Source: HB2-32-21 sp003448675 (GTDB taxonomy: Bacteria > Pseudomonadota > Gammaproteobacteria > Pseudomonadales > Porticoccaceae). From it: DNA of 52,043 bases. This document shows positions 32,010 through 40,457 of the stretch, one piece after another. The DNA lies in the NCBI GenBank assembly GCA_041584755.1, contig JBFHDK010000012.1, positions 1-52,043 of the forward strand, given 5' to 3'. Position numbers and translations under genes: made by a program. Numbering within the stretch: position 1 is the stretch's first letter; each line of letters begins with the position of its first letter. The notes below the pieces were generated by a model that saw nothing but the letters and a program-made list of their open reading frames with translations, ran no database searches and was not told the origin of the DNA.

Positions 32010-33268
32010 GTGATCTGCTGTGGATGATCCCCCTCATGGTGTTGTTGATTGGGGTGAAAGCCTTCTTTTCAGGTTCGGAAATCGCCCTGGTCAGTTCAGA
32101 CAAAATCAGGCTTCGCCACCGGGCGAGTCAGGGAGATCGCAAAGCGGCGGCCGTACTCAAGGTGGAACGCCGTCCTGAACTCACTTTGGCTACGACGCTG
32201 GTCGGTACCAATGTTTCCATTGTCGCGCTCACCACGCTGGCGACGATCCTGATGTCGCGTTTACTGGGGGGGCAGAGTGAAATCTGGGCCGTCCTAATCT
32301 TTTCGCCGATATTTTTAATACTCACTGAAGTGGTGCCTAAAAGTGTTTTTCAGCAAAACGCGGATAAAATCGCACCACTCGTAGTAACCCCGCTACGGAT
32401 TTTTACGCTGGCGATCTTCCCCATAGTTTATGGTTTTGCCACGATCGCGCGATTCGCAGCACGCATTGTCGGCGGCAAGGGTATGCGTCATGTATCGATG
32501 ACCCGGGAGGTGATGCGCGCTGTGCTGGATGATACCGACACCGCCGGTGATGTAAGCCCGCTCACCTGGTCCCGCTTGCGCAAGGCCTTCCAGTTGACCG
32601 ACGTAAGTGTCGGCGAAGTGATGATTCCTCTGGCGGAAATGACCACTCTGAATACGCGGGATTCCACTGCCGCGGCAATCGCATTGGCGTGTGGCAAGGG
32701 CCACTTCCGCCTGCCGGTCTACGACGATCAGGCTGGCAGTATCACCGGTGTTGTGGCCTTGGACGTGTGGAAACTCATGCAACCGGGAATAGCTGAATCA
32801 CCTCTCCAGTCCCTCATTCATGAACCGGAATTCGTGGTTGCTCAGCAGCCGGTTTACGAGTTGCTGCCCATCCTCAAACGCCGGCAAGACCGTATGGCAA
32901 TAGTGCTCGGTGAGTTCGGCTCGGCAATCGGCATGGTTACCCTGGAGGATATCCAGGAGGAAGTGCTCGGCGATTTTGTAGGTGTCGGTTACAACGTTCC
33001 GGGTTATGTACACCGCACCAAACACGGCGTCAGGGCGCTCGATAATGGTGTCTATGAACTGGATGGCCGGGTGTCCATTTCCCAGGTTAACGACCTGTTG
33101 GCGATGCAGTTGCCGAGTAAGGAGTCCCATACTATCGGAGGCTTTGTTACCGCTGAACTGCGCCATTTGCCAGTGGTCGATGAAACCGTGGATGCCAGCG
33201 GTTATCGGTTCCGAGTGGTCGAAGCCACGGGTCGCTTTGTCAAAACAATACACGCCGAACCGCTATGA
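32006..33268 (+). CDS. CNNM/CorC-HlyC family membrane protein with CBS pair (second of tandem)
   Basis: The 420-residue product repeats the architecture of its neighbour: DUF21 membrane domain (KAFFSGSEIALVSSDKIRLRHR, ILTEVVPKSVFQQNADK), a CBS pair (MIPLAEMTTLNT, RLPVYDDQAGSITGVVALDV) and a CorC_HlyC domain (GEFGSAIGMVTLEDIQEEVLGDF). Its translation is coupled to the first gene through GTGA. Sequence differences between the pair are extensive, so this is not a recent duplication. In family knowledge two different members can form heteromers, which may apply here. Confidence 0.9.
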   Translation: MSDLLWMIPLMVLLIGVKAFFSGSEIALVSSDKIRLRHRASQGDRKAAAVLKVERRPELTLATTLVGTNVSIVALTTLATILMSRLLGGQSEIWAVLIFSPIFLILTEVVPKSVFQQNADKIAPLVVTPLRIFTLAIFPIVYGFATIARFAARIVGGKGMRHVSMTREVMRAVLDDTDTAGDVSPLTWSRLRKAFQLTDVSVGEVMIPLAEMTTLNTRDSTAAAIALACGKGHFRLPVYDDQAGSITGVVALDVWKLMQPGIAESPLQSLIHEPEFVVAQQPVYELLPILKRRQDRMAIVLGEFGSAIGMVTLEDIQEEVLGDFVGVGYNVPGYVHRTKHGVRALDNGVYELDGRVSISQVNDLLAMQLPSKESHTIGGFVTAELRHLPVVDETVDASGYRFRVVEATGRFVKTIHAEPL

Positions 33269-33393
33269 TTTCATAGCGCTAGCGGTGCTCAACCGCAATG
33301 GGTTGCAAGCGTTAAGCGACGCTGCTGAGTAGCCGCCAGTATTGGCATCTCTAAGTAATCCTTTGTACGGCCGTCGCGGGTTCGGCTTTACTC

Positions 33394-33399
33394 TATAAT
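33394..33399 (+). promoter_or_regulatory. -10 element TATAAT ahead of the secreted orphan gene
   Basis: A perfect TATAAT lies 56 bases before the ATG of the next gene, within a 186-base gap after the CNNM pair. The -35 region at the usual distance is poor; TTGTAC at 33363 is too far away. Confidence 0.45.
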
Positions 33400-33454
33400 T
33401 AGCGTCTGCTGGCTGCTTACGACGAACTTTTTTATTCCATTGGGATGATTCCAT

Positions 33455-33964
33455 ATGAAAGGCATGACGATTGTATTGTTCTTGACTGCACTCTTATCGG
33501 CTCACACATATGCCAGTGAACGCTACTACGTGAGTTTCGATTTATTACAGAATGGCAAGGTGCTCGAGCGCGGCAACGACTATGTCACCAAGCGACTGAG
33601 TGTCTGGAATGGTGGTCACACGCACAGTTATCTGAAACTGCGCTGTGAGCAGGACAAATCGGGCAGGCCGGTAAAAATGTTTTCCACGGTTGGACATTTC
33701 GATGGTGTGCGCTTGACCCACCGGCTGATTGGTGACCAAATCGAAGTGAATGTGCTCTGGAGCAAGGTCAAAAACCGACGCATTGAAATTCATAATCTGG
33801 GTAAGAAAGAATGCGCCGATCTGTCGCCCATCGTTACAACGATTACCCAGTCCTATACGTATCCGGCGCGTACGGGACCGGGTGATAGCCGAGCTTTTGG
33901 TAACGGCATGACTTTCAGATTTACTGTAGAAAGTAGTGGCAGCAAGCGGGTTTTTATAGACTAG
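33455..33964 (+). CDS. Uncharacterised exported protein
   Basis: The 169-residue product has a clean signal peptide (basic MKGM, hydrophobic 4-15, cleavage near AHTYAS). The mature domain is beta-rich (about 22-169) and begins ERYYVSFDLLQNGKVLERG. It contains two cysteines (C64 in LRCEQ and one in KKECADLS) that could form a disulfide. I do not recognise the family; its pattern is reminiscent of small pilus- or envelope-stress-type exported beta proteins but this is not supported further. Its own -10 element suggests independent transcription. ptsP begins 46 bases later. Confidence 0.6.
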   Translation: MKGMTIVLFLTALLSAHTYASERYYVSFDLLQNGKVLERGNDYVTKRLSVWNGGHTHSYLKLRCEQDKSGRPVKMFSTVGHFDGVRLTHRLIGDQIEVNVLWSKVKNRRIEIHNLGKKECADLSPIVTTITQSYTYPARTGPGDSRAFGNGMTFRFTVESSGSKRVFID

Positions 33965-34010
33965 GTATGTGTTTGCGTGCTGAGTTGCACAGGTAAGAGG
34001 TTATTGCCCC

Positions 34011-36272
34011 ATGACCATCAATGCCATCTCTCGCCTGATCCGGATCATTAATGAGGCGGCATCGGCCCCTGACTTTGCGACGCAGGCGCAGCGAATTGTT
34101 GACGGCATTAGTCAGTCCCTTGCGGTCGATGTCTGTAGCCTGTACCGGCAGGATCAGGCCGGAGACCTTGTGCTGGTGGCCAGCCATGGTCTGTCTTCCG
34201 CTCACCCCATTAAAATTCCTGGGGGTAAAGGCCTGGTGGGCAGGGTGATCAGCACCGGGGAGGTGATCAATATCATCAACCCGGAGCAAGAGCCCGAGTA
34301 TTTCTACGTCCCCGATTCCGATGAGTTCCTGTTCCACAGTTTTTGCGGTGTGCCGCTGATCCAGCATGCCCGAGCGATTGGTGTGTTGGTGGCGCAGCGA
34401 AAACAGGCGCGACTGATCAGCGCCGACGACGAGGCTGTATTAATCAGCCTCGCCAGCCATTTGGCGCTGGTGTTCAGTAATCTGCCCGTGCCCCGAGGGG
34501 CGGCGCAACAATTTGTTTTCAAGGGTGTGAGCGGCGCCAGGGGTTTGGCGATAGGGCGGGCGACCCTGCGGCAAAGCGAAACCCTGGTGGCCGTGCACCC
34601 ACAGACCAGCCACGACCTGGAAGCCGACAAAGTAGCCTGGGCGGCCTTGCGGGCTGACACGCTAAGCGAGTTGGCCCAAGAGCGTGAAGTGCTTCGGCAG
34701 AATCTGGGCGAGAGCATGGCGGCTGTGCTGGATGCCTACCAGCAGTTTTTGCTGGATCCATCCTTCGTGAGCCAGGTTGAGACGCACCTGGCTGAAGGCA
34801 GCGCCTTGCCCTGGGCCATTAAGCAGGCGGTGACGCATTTTTCTGATTTGTTTCTTGCCATCGAAGACCCCTACCTCCAGGCTCGTCATGAAGATATCGT
34901 GCACCTGGGCGACAAGCTCTATCAAGTCTGGCGGCGCCACCAGGATCAGCATGAACAAAAGCCTGCCGGGGAACAGCCGGATGTGCAAACGCCCTTTGTG
35001 CTATGTGGCGACAGTATTGCCGTGTCCGATATTGCAAATCTGCCCACTAAGCAGCTGATGGGTATTGTCTGCTGGGGTGGCGCGGCCCTGTCCCACGTTG
35101 CGGTGTTTGCCAACGCTTTGGGTATACCCGCAGTGATGGGGGTCGGTGATCTGGCTGTGGAAGATGGTGACATGCTGATTGTCGATGGCGATCAAGGCGA
35201 GGTGTATCTCAAGCCGCCGAGGTCGGTACTCAGGGAATACCGCACCCTGATCGACGAGCGGCAAGCTGCCGATCGGCTGGCGGATGATCTCTGCCACCTG
35301 CCGGCCCATACCACCAATGGTCAGATGATCACGGTGATGGCCAACTCTGGCTTGCAGGCCGACATCCAGCCCGGCCTGAATAATGGCGCTGACGGTATCG
35401 GCCTGTACCGTACCGAACTGCCATTTATGGTCAATTCCCATCTGCCTTCCGAGGATGAGCAGGTGAGAATTTACCGGCAGGTGATCGAAGCCTATGACGG
35501 CAAGCCGGTGTGTTTTCGTTTGCTTGATATTGGCGGTGACAAACCGCTCAGTTATTTGCCGGTAATGAATGAACCCAACCCCGCCCTCGGATTGCGTGGT
35601 ATTCGTTTTCTGCTGGACAACGAACAGATTCTAAAAACTCAGTTGCGTGCGATTCTTCGCGCGGCCCAAGGCGCGGCCAATGTTCAGCTACTGGTGCCGA
35701 TGGTGACGAATACGGCTGAGCTGTTAATTGTATCCCGGCTGCTGGATGAAGAGGTTGAGAGGCTGGCGGGGGAAGGCGAACCCGCGCGCCGGCCGGATTT
35801 CGGCGTCATGGTCGAAGTCCCCGGCGTGGTTGCTCTGTTACCCTTGTGGCGCCAGCACATCGATTTTATTTCCATCGGCAGCAACGATTTGTCCCAATAT
35901 TTGCTGGCGGTGGATCGTAATAACCCCCGGGTCGCCCGAACTTACGATGCCCTGCACCCTGGCGTACTCCACGAAATTCATCGCATTGTGACGACCGCTG
36001 CCCAATGTCGTTTGCCCTTGAGTCTGTGCGGTGAACTGGCCTCAAATCCGTTGGCGGTACTCTTGCTGCTCGGCATGGGGGTGCGCCGTTTCAGTATGAG
36101 TGCGGCCCGCATTCCCTCTATAAAGTGGTTGGTTCAACGGGTCGCCACCGACGAACTGGAGCAGCTACTGAATCAAGCCCTGGCGCTGGATGATGCCGGC
36201 GCGATTCGTCAACTCGGGGAGCAGTTTTTGACCAGGATCTCCGGGGACAGCGCTACCGGCAGGGTACGCTGA
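34011..36272 (+). CDS. ptsP: Phosphoenolpyruvate-protein phosphotransferase PtsP (EI-Ntr)
   Basis: EI-Ntr is the first enzyme of the nitrogen-type phosphotransferase system and passes phosphate from PEP to NPr. The 753-residue product has an N-terminal GAF domain (about 15-155) with FCGVPLI and VLVAQR. The EI N-domain follows, with the phosphorylated His362 in WGGAALSHVAVFANALGIPAVMG. The PEP-utilising TIM barrel carries GADGIGLYRTELPFM, LDIGGDKPL, SIGSNDLSQYLLAVDR and the catalytic Cys in LSLCGELAS. ATG 34011 has AAGAGG 10 bases upstream. rppH, often next to ptsP, is absent, as are the other ptsN/npr genes. Confidence 0.96.
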   Translation: MTINAISRLIRIINEAASAPDFATQAQRIVDGISQSLAVDVCSLYRQDQAGDLVLVASHGLSSAHPIKIPGGKGLVGRVISTGEVINIINPEQEPEYFYVPDSDEFLFHSFCGVPLIQHARAIGVLVAQRKQARLISADDEAVLISLASHLALVFSNLPVPRGAAQQFVFKGVSGARGLAIGRATLRQSETLVAVHPQTSHDLEADKVAWAALRADTLSELAQEREVLRQNLGESMAAVLDAYQQFLLDPSFVSQVETHLAEGSALPWAIKQAVTHFSDLFLAIEDPYLQARHEDIVHLGDKLYQVWRRHQDQHEQKPAGEQPDVQTPFVLCGDSIAVSDIANLPTKQLMGIVCWGGAALSHVAVFANALGIPAVMGVGDLAVEDGDMLIVDGDQGEVYLKPPRSVLREYRTLIDERQAADRLADDLCHLPAHTTNGQMITVMANSGLQADIQPGLNNGADGIGLYRTELPFMVNSHLPSEDEQVRIYRQVIEAYDGKPVCFRLLDIGGDKPLSYLPVMNEPNPALGLRGIRFLLDNEQILKTQLRAILRAAQGAANVQLLVPMVTNTAELLIVSRLLDEEVERLAGEGEPARRPDFGVMVEVPGVVALLPLWRQHIDFISIGSNDLSQYLLAVDRNNPRVARTYDALHPGVLHEIHRIVTTAAQCRLPLSLCGELASNPLAVLLLLGMGVRRFSMSAARIPSIKWLVQRVATDELEQLLNQALALDDAGAIRQLGEQFLTRISGDSATGRVR

Positions 36273-36297
36273 GCCGCTCGGCATATGCCCTTTCAGA

Positions 36298-36318
36298 TGC
36301 CAACCCATTGGCACTGTT
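36298..36318 (+). terminator. Possible weak terminator after ptsP
   Basis: TGCCAA (36298-36303) pairs with TTGGCA (36308-36313) around CCCA, 26 bases after the ptsP stop. The following CTGTTGTGGTTT has few T residues, so termination would be inefficient. Confidence 0.35.
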
Positions 36319-36652
36319 GTGGTTTGCGGTGCATTGATCGGCTTGGGCCAGTAGCTGCGCGCCAAATGGCGCCATTTATTGAAGCTCGACTCCTTCCTAA
36401 CCAAGTACTCACAGGTTGAAAGGACCACGGGTCCATCGCTGACCGGTAGCGGCTTAATGCTTCGACCAACGAGCGCGTCGACCCGCCCTGACAGGCGTCC
36501 CATAAATCAAACGTAAATTCCCTAACTGATTGATATTAAAGTGTTTAATATTTTATCGGCCGCCCCTTGAAAGTGGATTTTTCATCACCATTTTGGCGCC
36601 GTTGGAGACAGTAATCTCTAGCCTTGAAATCAAATACTGGGTGAGGAAAAAA
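36319..36652 (+). other. Intergenic region between ptsP and groES with palindrome
   Basis: This gene-free stretch holds a 14-bp perfect palindrome AAATGGCGCCATTT at 36364-36377, a GGACC-AC-GGGTCC-type inverted repeat near 36420, the sigma-32 promoter and the groES ribosome binding site GAGGAAA (36643-36649). I see no convincing small gene; one reverse-strand frame here is a run-through of the ptsP antisense strand. Confidence 0.5.
36566..36593 (+). promoter_or_regulatory. Sigma-32 (RpoH) heat-shock promoter for groESL
   Basis: CTTGAAA (36566-36572) is an exact match to the -35 box, and CACCATTT (36586-36593) matches CCCCATNT at all but one position, with a 13-base spacer. These fit the sigma-32 consensus CTTGAAA-N11-16-CCCCATNT. 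The element lies 60 bases before the groES start codon. Confidence 0.82.
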
Positions 36653-36973
36653 GTGACAATCAGACCGCTCAACGATCGCGTGGTCGTACGTCCCCTGACG
36701 GCGGAAACCACAACTAAATCAGGCATTGTTCTTCCCAGCGCGGCGATGAAAAAACCCGACCGCGGTGAAGTTGTTGCCGTGGGAGGCGGCGTGTTGACCG
36801 AGGAGGGTGTACTCAAACCCCTGGCGATCAAGCCGGGCGACCAGGTTTTATTTGGTAAGTATCCCGGCTTCGAAGTCAGAAACCAGGATGAGGACCTGCT
36901 AATTATGAAAGCTGACGATATTTTGGCCATCGTCGAAAGCGATGATGACGATCAAGAGGAGTGTGCAGCATGA
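36653..36973 (+). CDS. groES: GroES-type co-chaperonin (secondary copy)
   Basis: GroES caps the GroEL cage. The 106-residue product starts TIRPLNDRVVVRPL after a GTG at 36653 with GAGGAAA upstream. The mobile loop reads TTTKSGIVLPSAA, with the IVL tripeptide that contacts GroEL. The dome segment and the final ILAIVES strand follow. The usual family length is 96-97; this protein carries an extra acidic tail (DDDDQEECAA). Upstream frame sequence is not part of the protein. It shares ATGA with groEL, whereas typical gammaproteobacterial groESL pairs are separated by tens of bases. The divergence and tail suggest a second chaperonin set; the gene symbol follows the family. Confidence 0.88.
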   Translation: MTIRPLNDRVVVRPLTAETTTKSGIVLPSAAMKKPDRGEVVAVGGGVLTEEGVLKPLAIKPGDQVLFGKYPGFEVRNQDEDLLIMKADDILAIVESDDDDQEECAA

Positions 36974-38571
36974 GCGCAAAAACAGTTAAGTTTTCGACCG
37001 ACGCCCGCGAGCGGATGATGGAAGGCGTCAACATTCTGGCCAATGCCGTCAAGGTCACCCTCGGTCCAAAGGGCCGCAATGTGATTCTCGATAAAAGTTT
37101 TGGCGCCCCCCGCATCACCAAGGACGGGGTGTCCGTGGCCAAGGAGATCGAGCTTAAGGACAAGTTCCAGAATATGGGCGCGCAAATGGTCAAACAGGTG
37201 GCGTCAAAGACCGCCGATGTTGCCGGCGACGGCACCACGACCGCGACGGTGCTGGCCCAGGCCATGGTCCGTGAAGGTAACAAGGCTATCGCTTCCGGGA
37301 TGAATCCCATGGATATCAAGCGCGGTATCGACACGGCGGTCAAGGCGGCGGTGGAAGAGCTGGAAAAGCTGTCCAAACCCTGCAAGGACAGCGCCGCGAT
37401 CGGTCAGGTGGCCACCGTATCGGCCAACTGGAACACCGATGTCGGCGACATTCTGTCCAGAGCCATGGACAAAGTCGGGCGCGATGGCGTTATTACCGTG
37501 GAGGAAGGTAGATCACTGGAAAACGAGCTGGATCTGGTCGAAGGTATGCAGTTCGATCGGGGCTACCTGTCACCCTACTTTATTAACAACCAGGACAAAA
37601 TGCAGGTAGAGCTGGACAAGCCCCGTGTGCTCTTGTTCGATAAAAAAATCAGCAACGTTCGCGAGTTGCTGGGTCTGCTGGAAACAGTAGCCAGGGAAGG
37701 CCATCCGCTGCTGATTATCGCCGAGGACGTCGAGGGCGAAGCGCTGGCGACCCTGGTGGTCAACAGCCTGCGCGGCATTCTCAAAGTGGCGGCAGTCAAG
37801 GCGCCGGGATTTGGCGATCGTCGTAAGGCCATGCTACAGGACCTTGCGGTGCTCACTGGCGCCACGTTGATCTCGGAAGAGGTCGGTCTGGGCCTGGACC
37901 GCGCCGAGCTCAGTCACCTGGGTTCGGCGAACAAGGTCTTGATCAGCAAGGATAAGACCACCATTGTTGACGGTGCGGGTACCAGGGCGAATATTGACGC
38001 CCGTGTCGCTCGGATTCGTAGCGAAATCGAGAACACCACCTCTGACTACGATAGGGAAAAACTCCAGGAGCGCGCCGCCAGGCTGGCCGGTGGCGTAGCG
38101 CTGATCAAGGTGGGCGCGGCTACGGAAATGGAGATGAAGGAAAAAAAGGATCTGGTCGACGACGCTTTGCATGCAACACGGGCTGCCGTGGAGGAAGGCG
38201 TGGTTCCGGGCGGGGGTGTCAGCCTGATACGCGTCGCCGACAACATCAAAGAAAAGGTATTAAGCTCCGTGAGCGACGATCAGCAGGTTGGTGTCAGGAT
38301 TGCCCTGCGCGCCATGGAAGAGCCGTTGCGCCAAATTGTCGCCAACGCCGGCGCCGAGGCCAGTGTCGTGCTCGGCAAGGTTCGCGGTGGCAAGGACGCC
38401 TTTGGCTACAACGCCCAGACCGGCGAATACGGTGACCTGTTGAAAATGGGGATTCTCGATCCGGCCAAGGTCAGTCGCACGGCATTGCAAAATGCCGGTT
38501 CCATCGCCGGCCTGATCCTGACCACCGAGGCCATGGTGGCGGATAAACCCGCCAGTCCAAAAGGCCGTTGA
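36970..38571 (+). CDS. groEL: GroEL-type chaperonin (secondary copy, no Gly-Gly-Met tail)
   Basis: The 533-residue product has the whole 60-kDa chaperonin fold. ATP-site motifs are visible: VTLGPKGRNV, DGTTTATVLAQ and EEGVVPGGGV. The apical domain has the substrate-binding GYLSPYFINNQD and LLETVAREGHPLLIIAEDVEGEALATL. E. coli GroEL (548) ends in a flexible tail of repeated Gly-Gly-Met; this protein stops after EAMVADKPASPKGR. Tail-less chaperonins occur as secondary copies in some bacteria. ATG 36970 is preferred over the GTG at 36961 because it overlaps the groES stop as ATGA. An intrinsic terminator follows after about 55 bases. Confidence 0.95.
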   Translation: MSAKTVKFSTDARERMMEGVNILANAVKVTLGPKGRNVILDKSFGAPRITKDGVSVAKEIELKDKFQNMGAQMVKQVASKTADVAGDGTTTATVLAQAMVREGNKAIASGMNPMDIKRGIDTAVKAAVEELEKLSKPCKDSAAIGQVATVSANWNTDVGDILSRAMDKVGRDGVITVEEGRSLENELDLVEGMQFDRGYLSPYFINNQDKMQVELDKPRVLLFDKKISNVRELLGLLETVAREGHPLLIIAEDVEGEALATLVVNSLRGILKVAAVKAPGFGDRRKAMLQDLAVLTGATLISEEVGLGLDRAELSHLGSANKVLISKDKTTIVDGAGTRANIDARVARIRSEIENTTSDYDREKLQERAARLAGGVALIKVGAATEMEMKEKKDLVDDALHATRAAVEEGVVPGGGVSLIRVADNIKEKVLSSVSDDQQVGVRIALRAMEEPLRQIVANAGAEASVVLGKVRGGKDAFGYNAQTGEYGDLLKMGILDPAKVSRTALQNAGSIAGLILTTEAMVADKPASPKGR

Positions 38572-38625
38572 TTTACCGGCGGGATATAAAATACCGCCGA
38601 CTTATTTGTCCTCTTGTGACTTTGG

Positions 38626-38651
38626 GGAGCCAGACAAGGCTCCTTTTTTTT
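38626..38651 (+). terminator. Intrinsic terminator after groEL
   Basis: GGAGCC (38626-38631) pairs with GGCTCC (38638-38643) around AGACAA, followed by eight T residues. It closes the groESL unit. Confidence 0.88.
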
Positions 38652-38720
38652 ATAATTCCGGATAGTGCGCCATGAATGCGGCTGATTGGCCGGACAAAGA
38701 ATTAACGGAGATATACCCCG

Positions 38721-39290
38721 ATGAAGATAGCACTAATTGTGACATTGTTGGCCGCATTTTTAATATTTAGTTCATTCATCTCCAGGGCCATAGAACGTCT
38801 TGGGCGCTCGAAATCGGTGACGCTTTACCGGGTCAAATATATCAGCAAGACTGTGCGGCTCGTTGCCACCATCTTGTTTTTCATATTATTGTTTTTAGTG
38901 CTGGGGATAGAGTATTCGCAGGTGTCGCTGTTTCTGTCCTCGGTGTTCGCGGTTATCGGTATTGCCTTGTTTGCCCAGTGGTCAATTCTCAGCAATATCA
39001 CCGCCAGTCTGATTATCTTTTTTGTCTTCCCCTATCGGGTTGGAGATCGGGTGAAAGTGGTGGACGGCGATGATGATATTTGCGGCAGGATTGAGGAGAT
39101 TTCCCTGTTTCACGTCATCATAAAAAGAAATGAGGATTTGATTACCTACCCGAACAGCCTGATCCTGCAAAAGCCCGTCGTTAAAATGGCGGGGCAGTGC
39201 CCCCCGGAAGAACACAAAGACCCACAAAAAGAACAAAAAGCAAGAAAAGACGGACAAGATACGGCGAAGGATGAGGAAGCCTCCGCTTGA
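38721..39290 (+). CDS. Short MscS-like channel protein
   Basis: The 189-residue product has three hydrophobic helices (about 3-20, 46-66, 70-105). These lead into the MscS pore-lining helix and beta domain: FAQWSILSNITASLIIFFVFPYRVGDRVKV with the conserved Asn and Arg-Val-Gly-Asp, and YPNSLILQKPVV. The C-terminal alpha/beta cage domain of E. coli MscS is missing. In its place is a charged tail (about 160-189, EEHKDPQKEQKARKDGQD). The length is well below 286 for MscS. It starts with an ATG after GGAGAT and sits downstream of the groEL terminator. It converges with the AstE-like gene. Confidence 0.85.
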   Translation: MKIALIVTLLAAFLIFSSFISRAIERLGRSKSVTLYRVKYISKTVRLVATILFFILLFLVLGIEYSQVSLFLSSVFAVIGIALFAQWSILSNITASLIIFFVFPYRVGDRVKVVDGDDDICGRIEEISLFHVIIKRNEDLITYPNSLILQKPVVKMAGQCPPEEHKDPQKEQKARKDGQDTAKDEEASA

Positions 39291-39399
39291 TGCCCACAGC
39301 GTGGCTAACGACTGGGTTGGTCATGCTATTAGAGGGGTTAATCGCGGGTCACGCGTGAGCGTGCTGACTGAGGTTTCTGTCCCTATTTGGTTTCTGTCG

Positions 39400-40452
39400 C
39401 TAAATGATGGGACTTTCCGGCGTTGGCAAGGCCACCGGCTCCGGGGCATGTTCTTCATGGAAGACGTCCACCTTGGCCTCCACATCCCTTAGGTCGCTGA
39501 AGCGGGCGATGTGGAAAAGGGCGTCGCCTTCGTTCGCTAGCGGCAAATTGGTCTTACCAATAATGATGCCGCTGTAGGGAGAGGTGATCTGGAGTTCCCG
39601 TTCGCCAAAGGGGTCGGCTATGACACCCAGCAGTGCTCCTTTTTTGACCCGACCCCCCAGAGGCACCATGGCGCGCAGGATGCCGCTCTCACCGGCTCTG
39701 ACCCACGAGCTGGCGTGGGCCACGACTGGCTCGGCGGGGGCTTTTTCAGAACGGCGCTTTTTCGCTAGCATGCCCAGCTCCCGCATGACATTGGTGATGC
39801 CCTTGACCCCGGCCCGAATGGAGACTTCGTCAAATCGCAGGGCTTCGCCGCTTTCGTAAAGTAGTGTGGGAATTCCGGCCTCGGCCGCTGCCTCGCGCAA
39901 TGAACCATCGCGCAAGATCGAGGAAATAATCACGGGGACATTAAATGCGCGAGCAAGTTTTTCGGTTTCATTATCTTCCAGGTTGGCGCGTATCTGTGGC
40001 AGGTTGCCGCGATGAATGGCGCCGGTGTGTATATCTATACCGTGGGTGCTTTTGCTGACGATTTCTTCCATAAACAGGTGGGCGATGCGCGCTGCCAGGG
40101 AGCCTTTTTCACTGCCTGGAAAAGAACGGTTCAGATCCCGCCGATCCGGCAGGTAACGGGAGTGGTTAATGAAACCGTGGACATTGACAATGGGCACGGC
40201 CAGTAGTGTGCCCCGCAGCCGGTTTAGGGCGGCCAGCTTTAGTAAGCGGCGGATGATCTCCACACCGTTGATTTCATCTCCATGAATGGCGGCGCAAACA
40301 AACAGGGTGGGACCGTCCCGTTTGCCCCTGACAACATGTACGGGAATCGCCATGGGCGCGTGGGTATAAAGTTTTCCTGCGGGCAGGTCGATCGTGGTGC
40401 GTGTGCCGGGGGCAATAGTGACGCCATTGATGCAAAAAGTGTTATTGACCAT
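39400..40452 (-). CDS. AstE/aspartoacylase-family metallohydrolase (RimK-linked)
   Basis: The 350-residue product belongs to the M14-like succinylglutamate desuccinylase/aspartoacylase family. The zinc site is visible as H57 and E60 in AAIHGDEINGVE, with the third ligand H142 in DIHTGA. NRSFPGSEKGS and LLYESGEALRFDE hold further active-site residues, including the catalytic Glu. A C-terminal beta domain follows (SGILRAMVPLGGRVKKGALLGVI). Such enzymes remove acyl or peptide-linked amino acids. It starts 5 bases after the rimK stop, so the two are coupled. A role in trimming residues added by RimK is plausible by context, not proven. Confidence 0.9.
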   Translation of the reverse strand: MVNNTFCINGVTIAPGTRTTIDLPAGKLYTHAPMAIPVHVVRGKRDGPTLFVCAAIHGDEINGVEIIRRLLKLAALNRLRGTLLAVPIVNVHGFINHSRYLPDRRDLNRSFPGSEKGSLAARIAHLFMEEIVSKSTHGIDIHTGAIHRGNLPQIRANLEDNETEKLARAFNVPVIISSILRDGSLREAAAEAGIPTLLYESGEALRFDEVSIRAGVKGITNVMRELGMLAKKRRSEKAPAEPVVAHASSWVRAGESGILRAMVPLGGRVKKGALLGVIADPFGERELQITSPYSGIIIGKTNLPLANEGDALFHIARFSDLRDVEAKVDVFHEEHAPEPVALPTPESPII

Positions 40453-40457
40453 GGCTA

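Noticed and set aside
39350..39363. CACGC-GTGA-GCGTG hairpin as terminator between mscS-like and AstE-like genes
   Set aside because: Short stem and no T-run on either strand.
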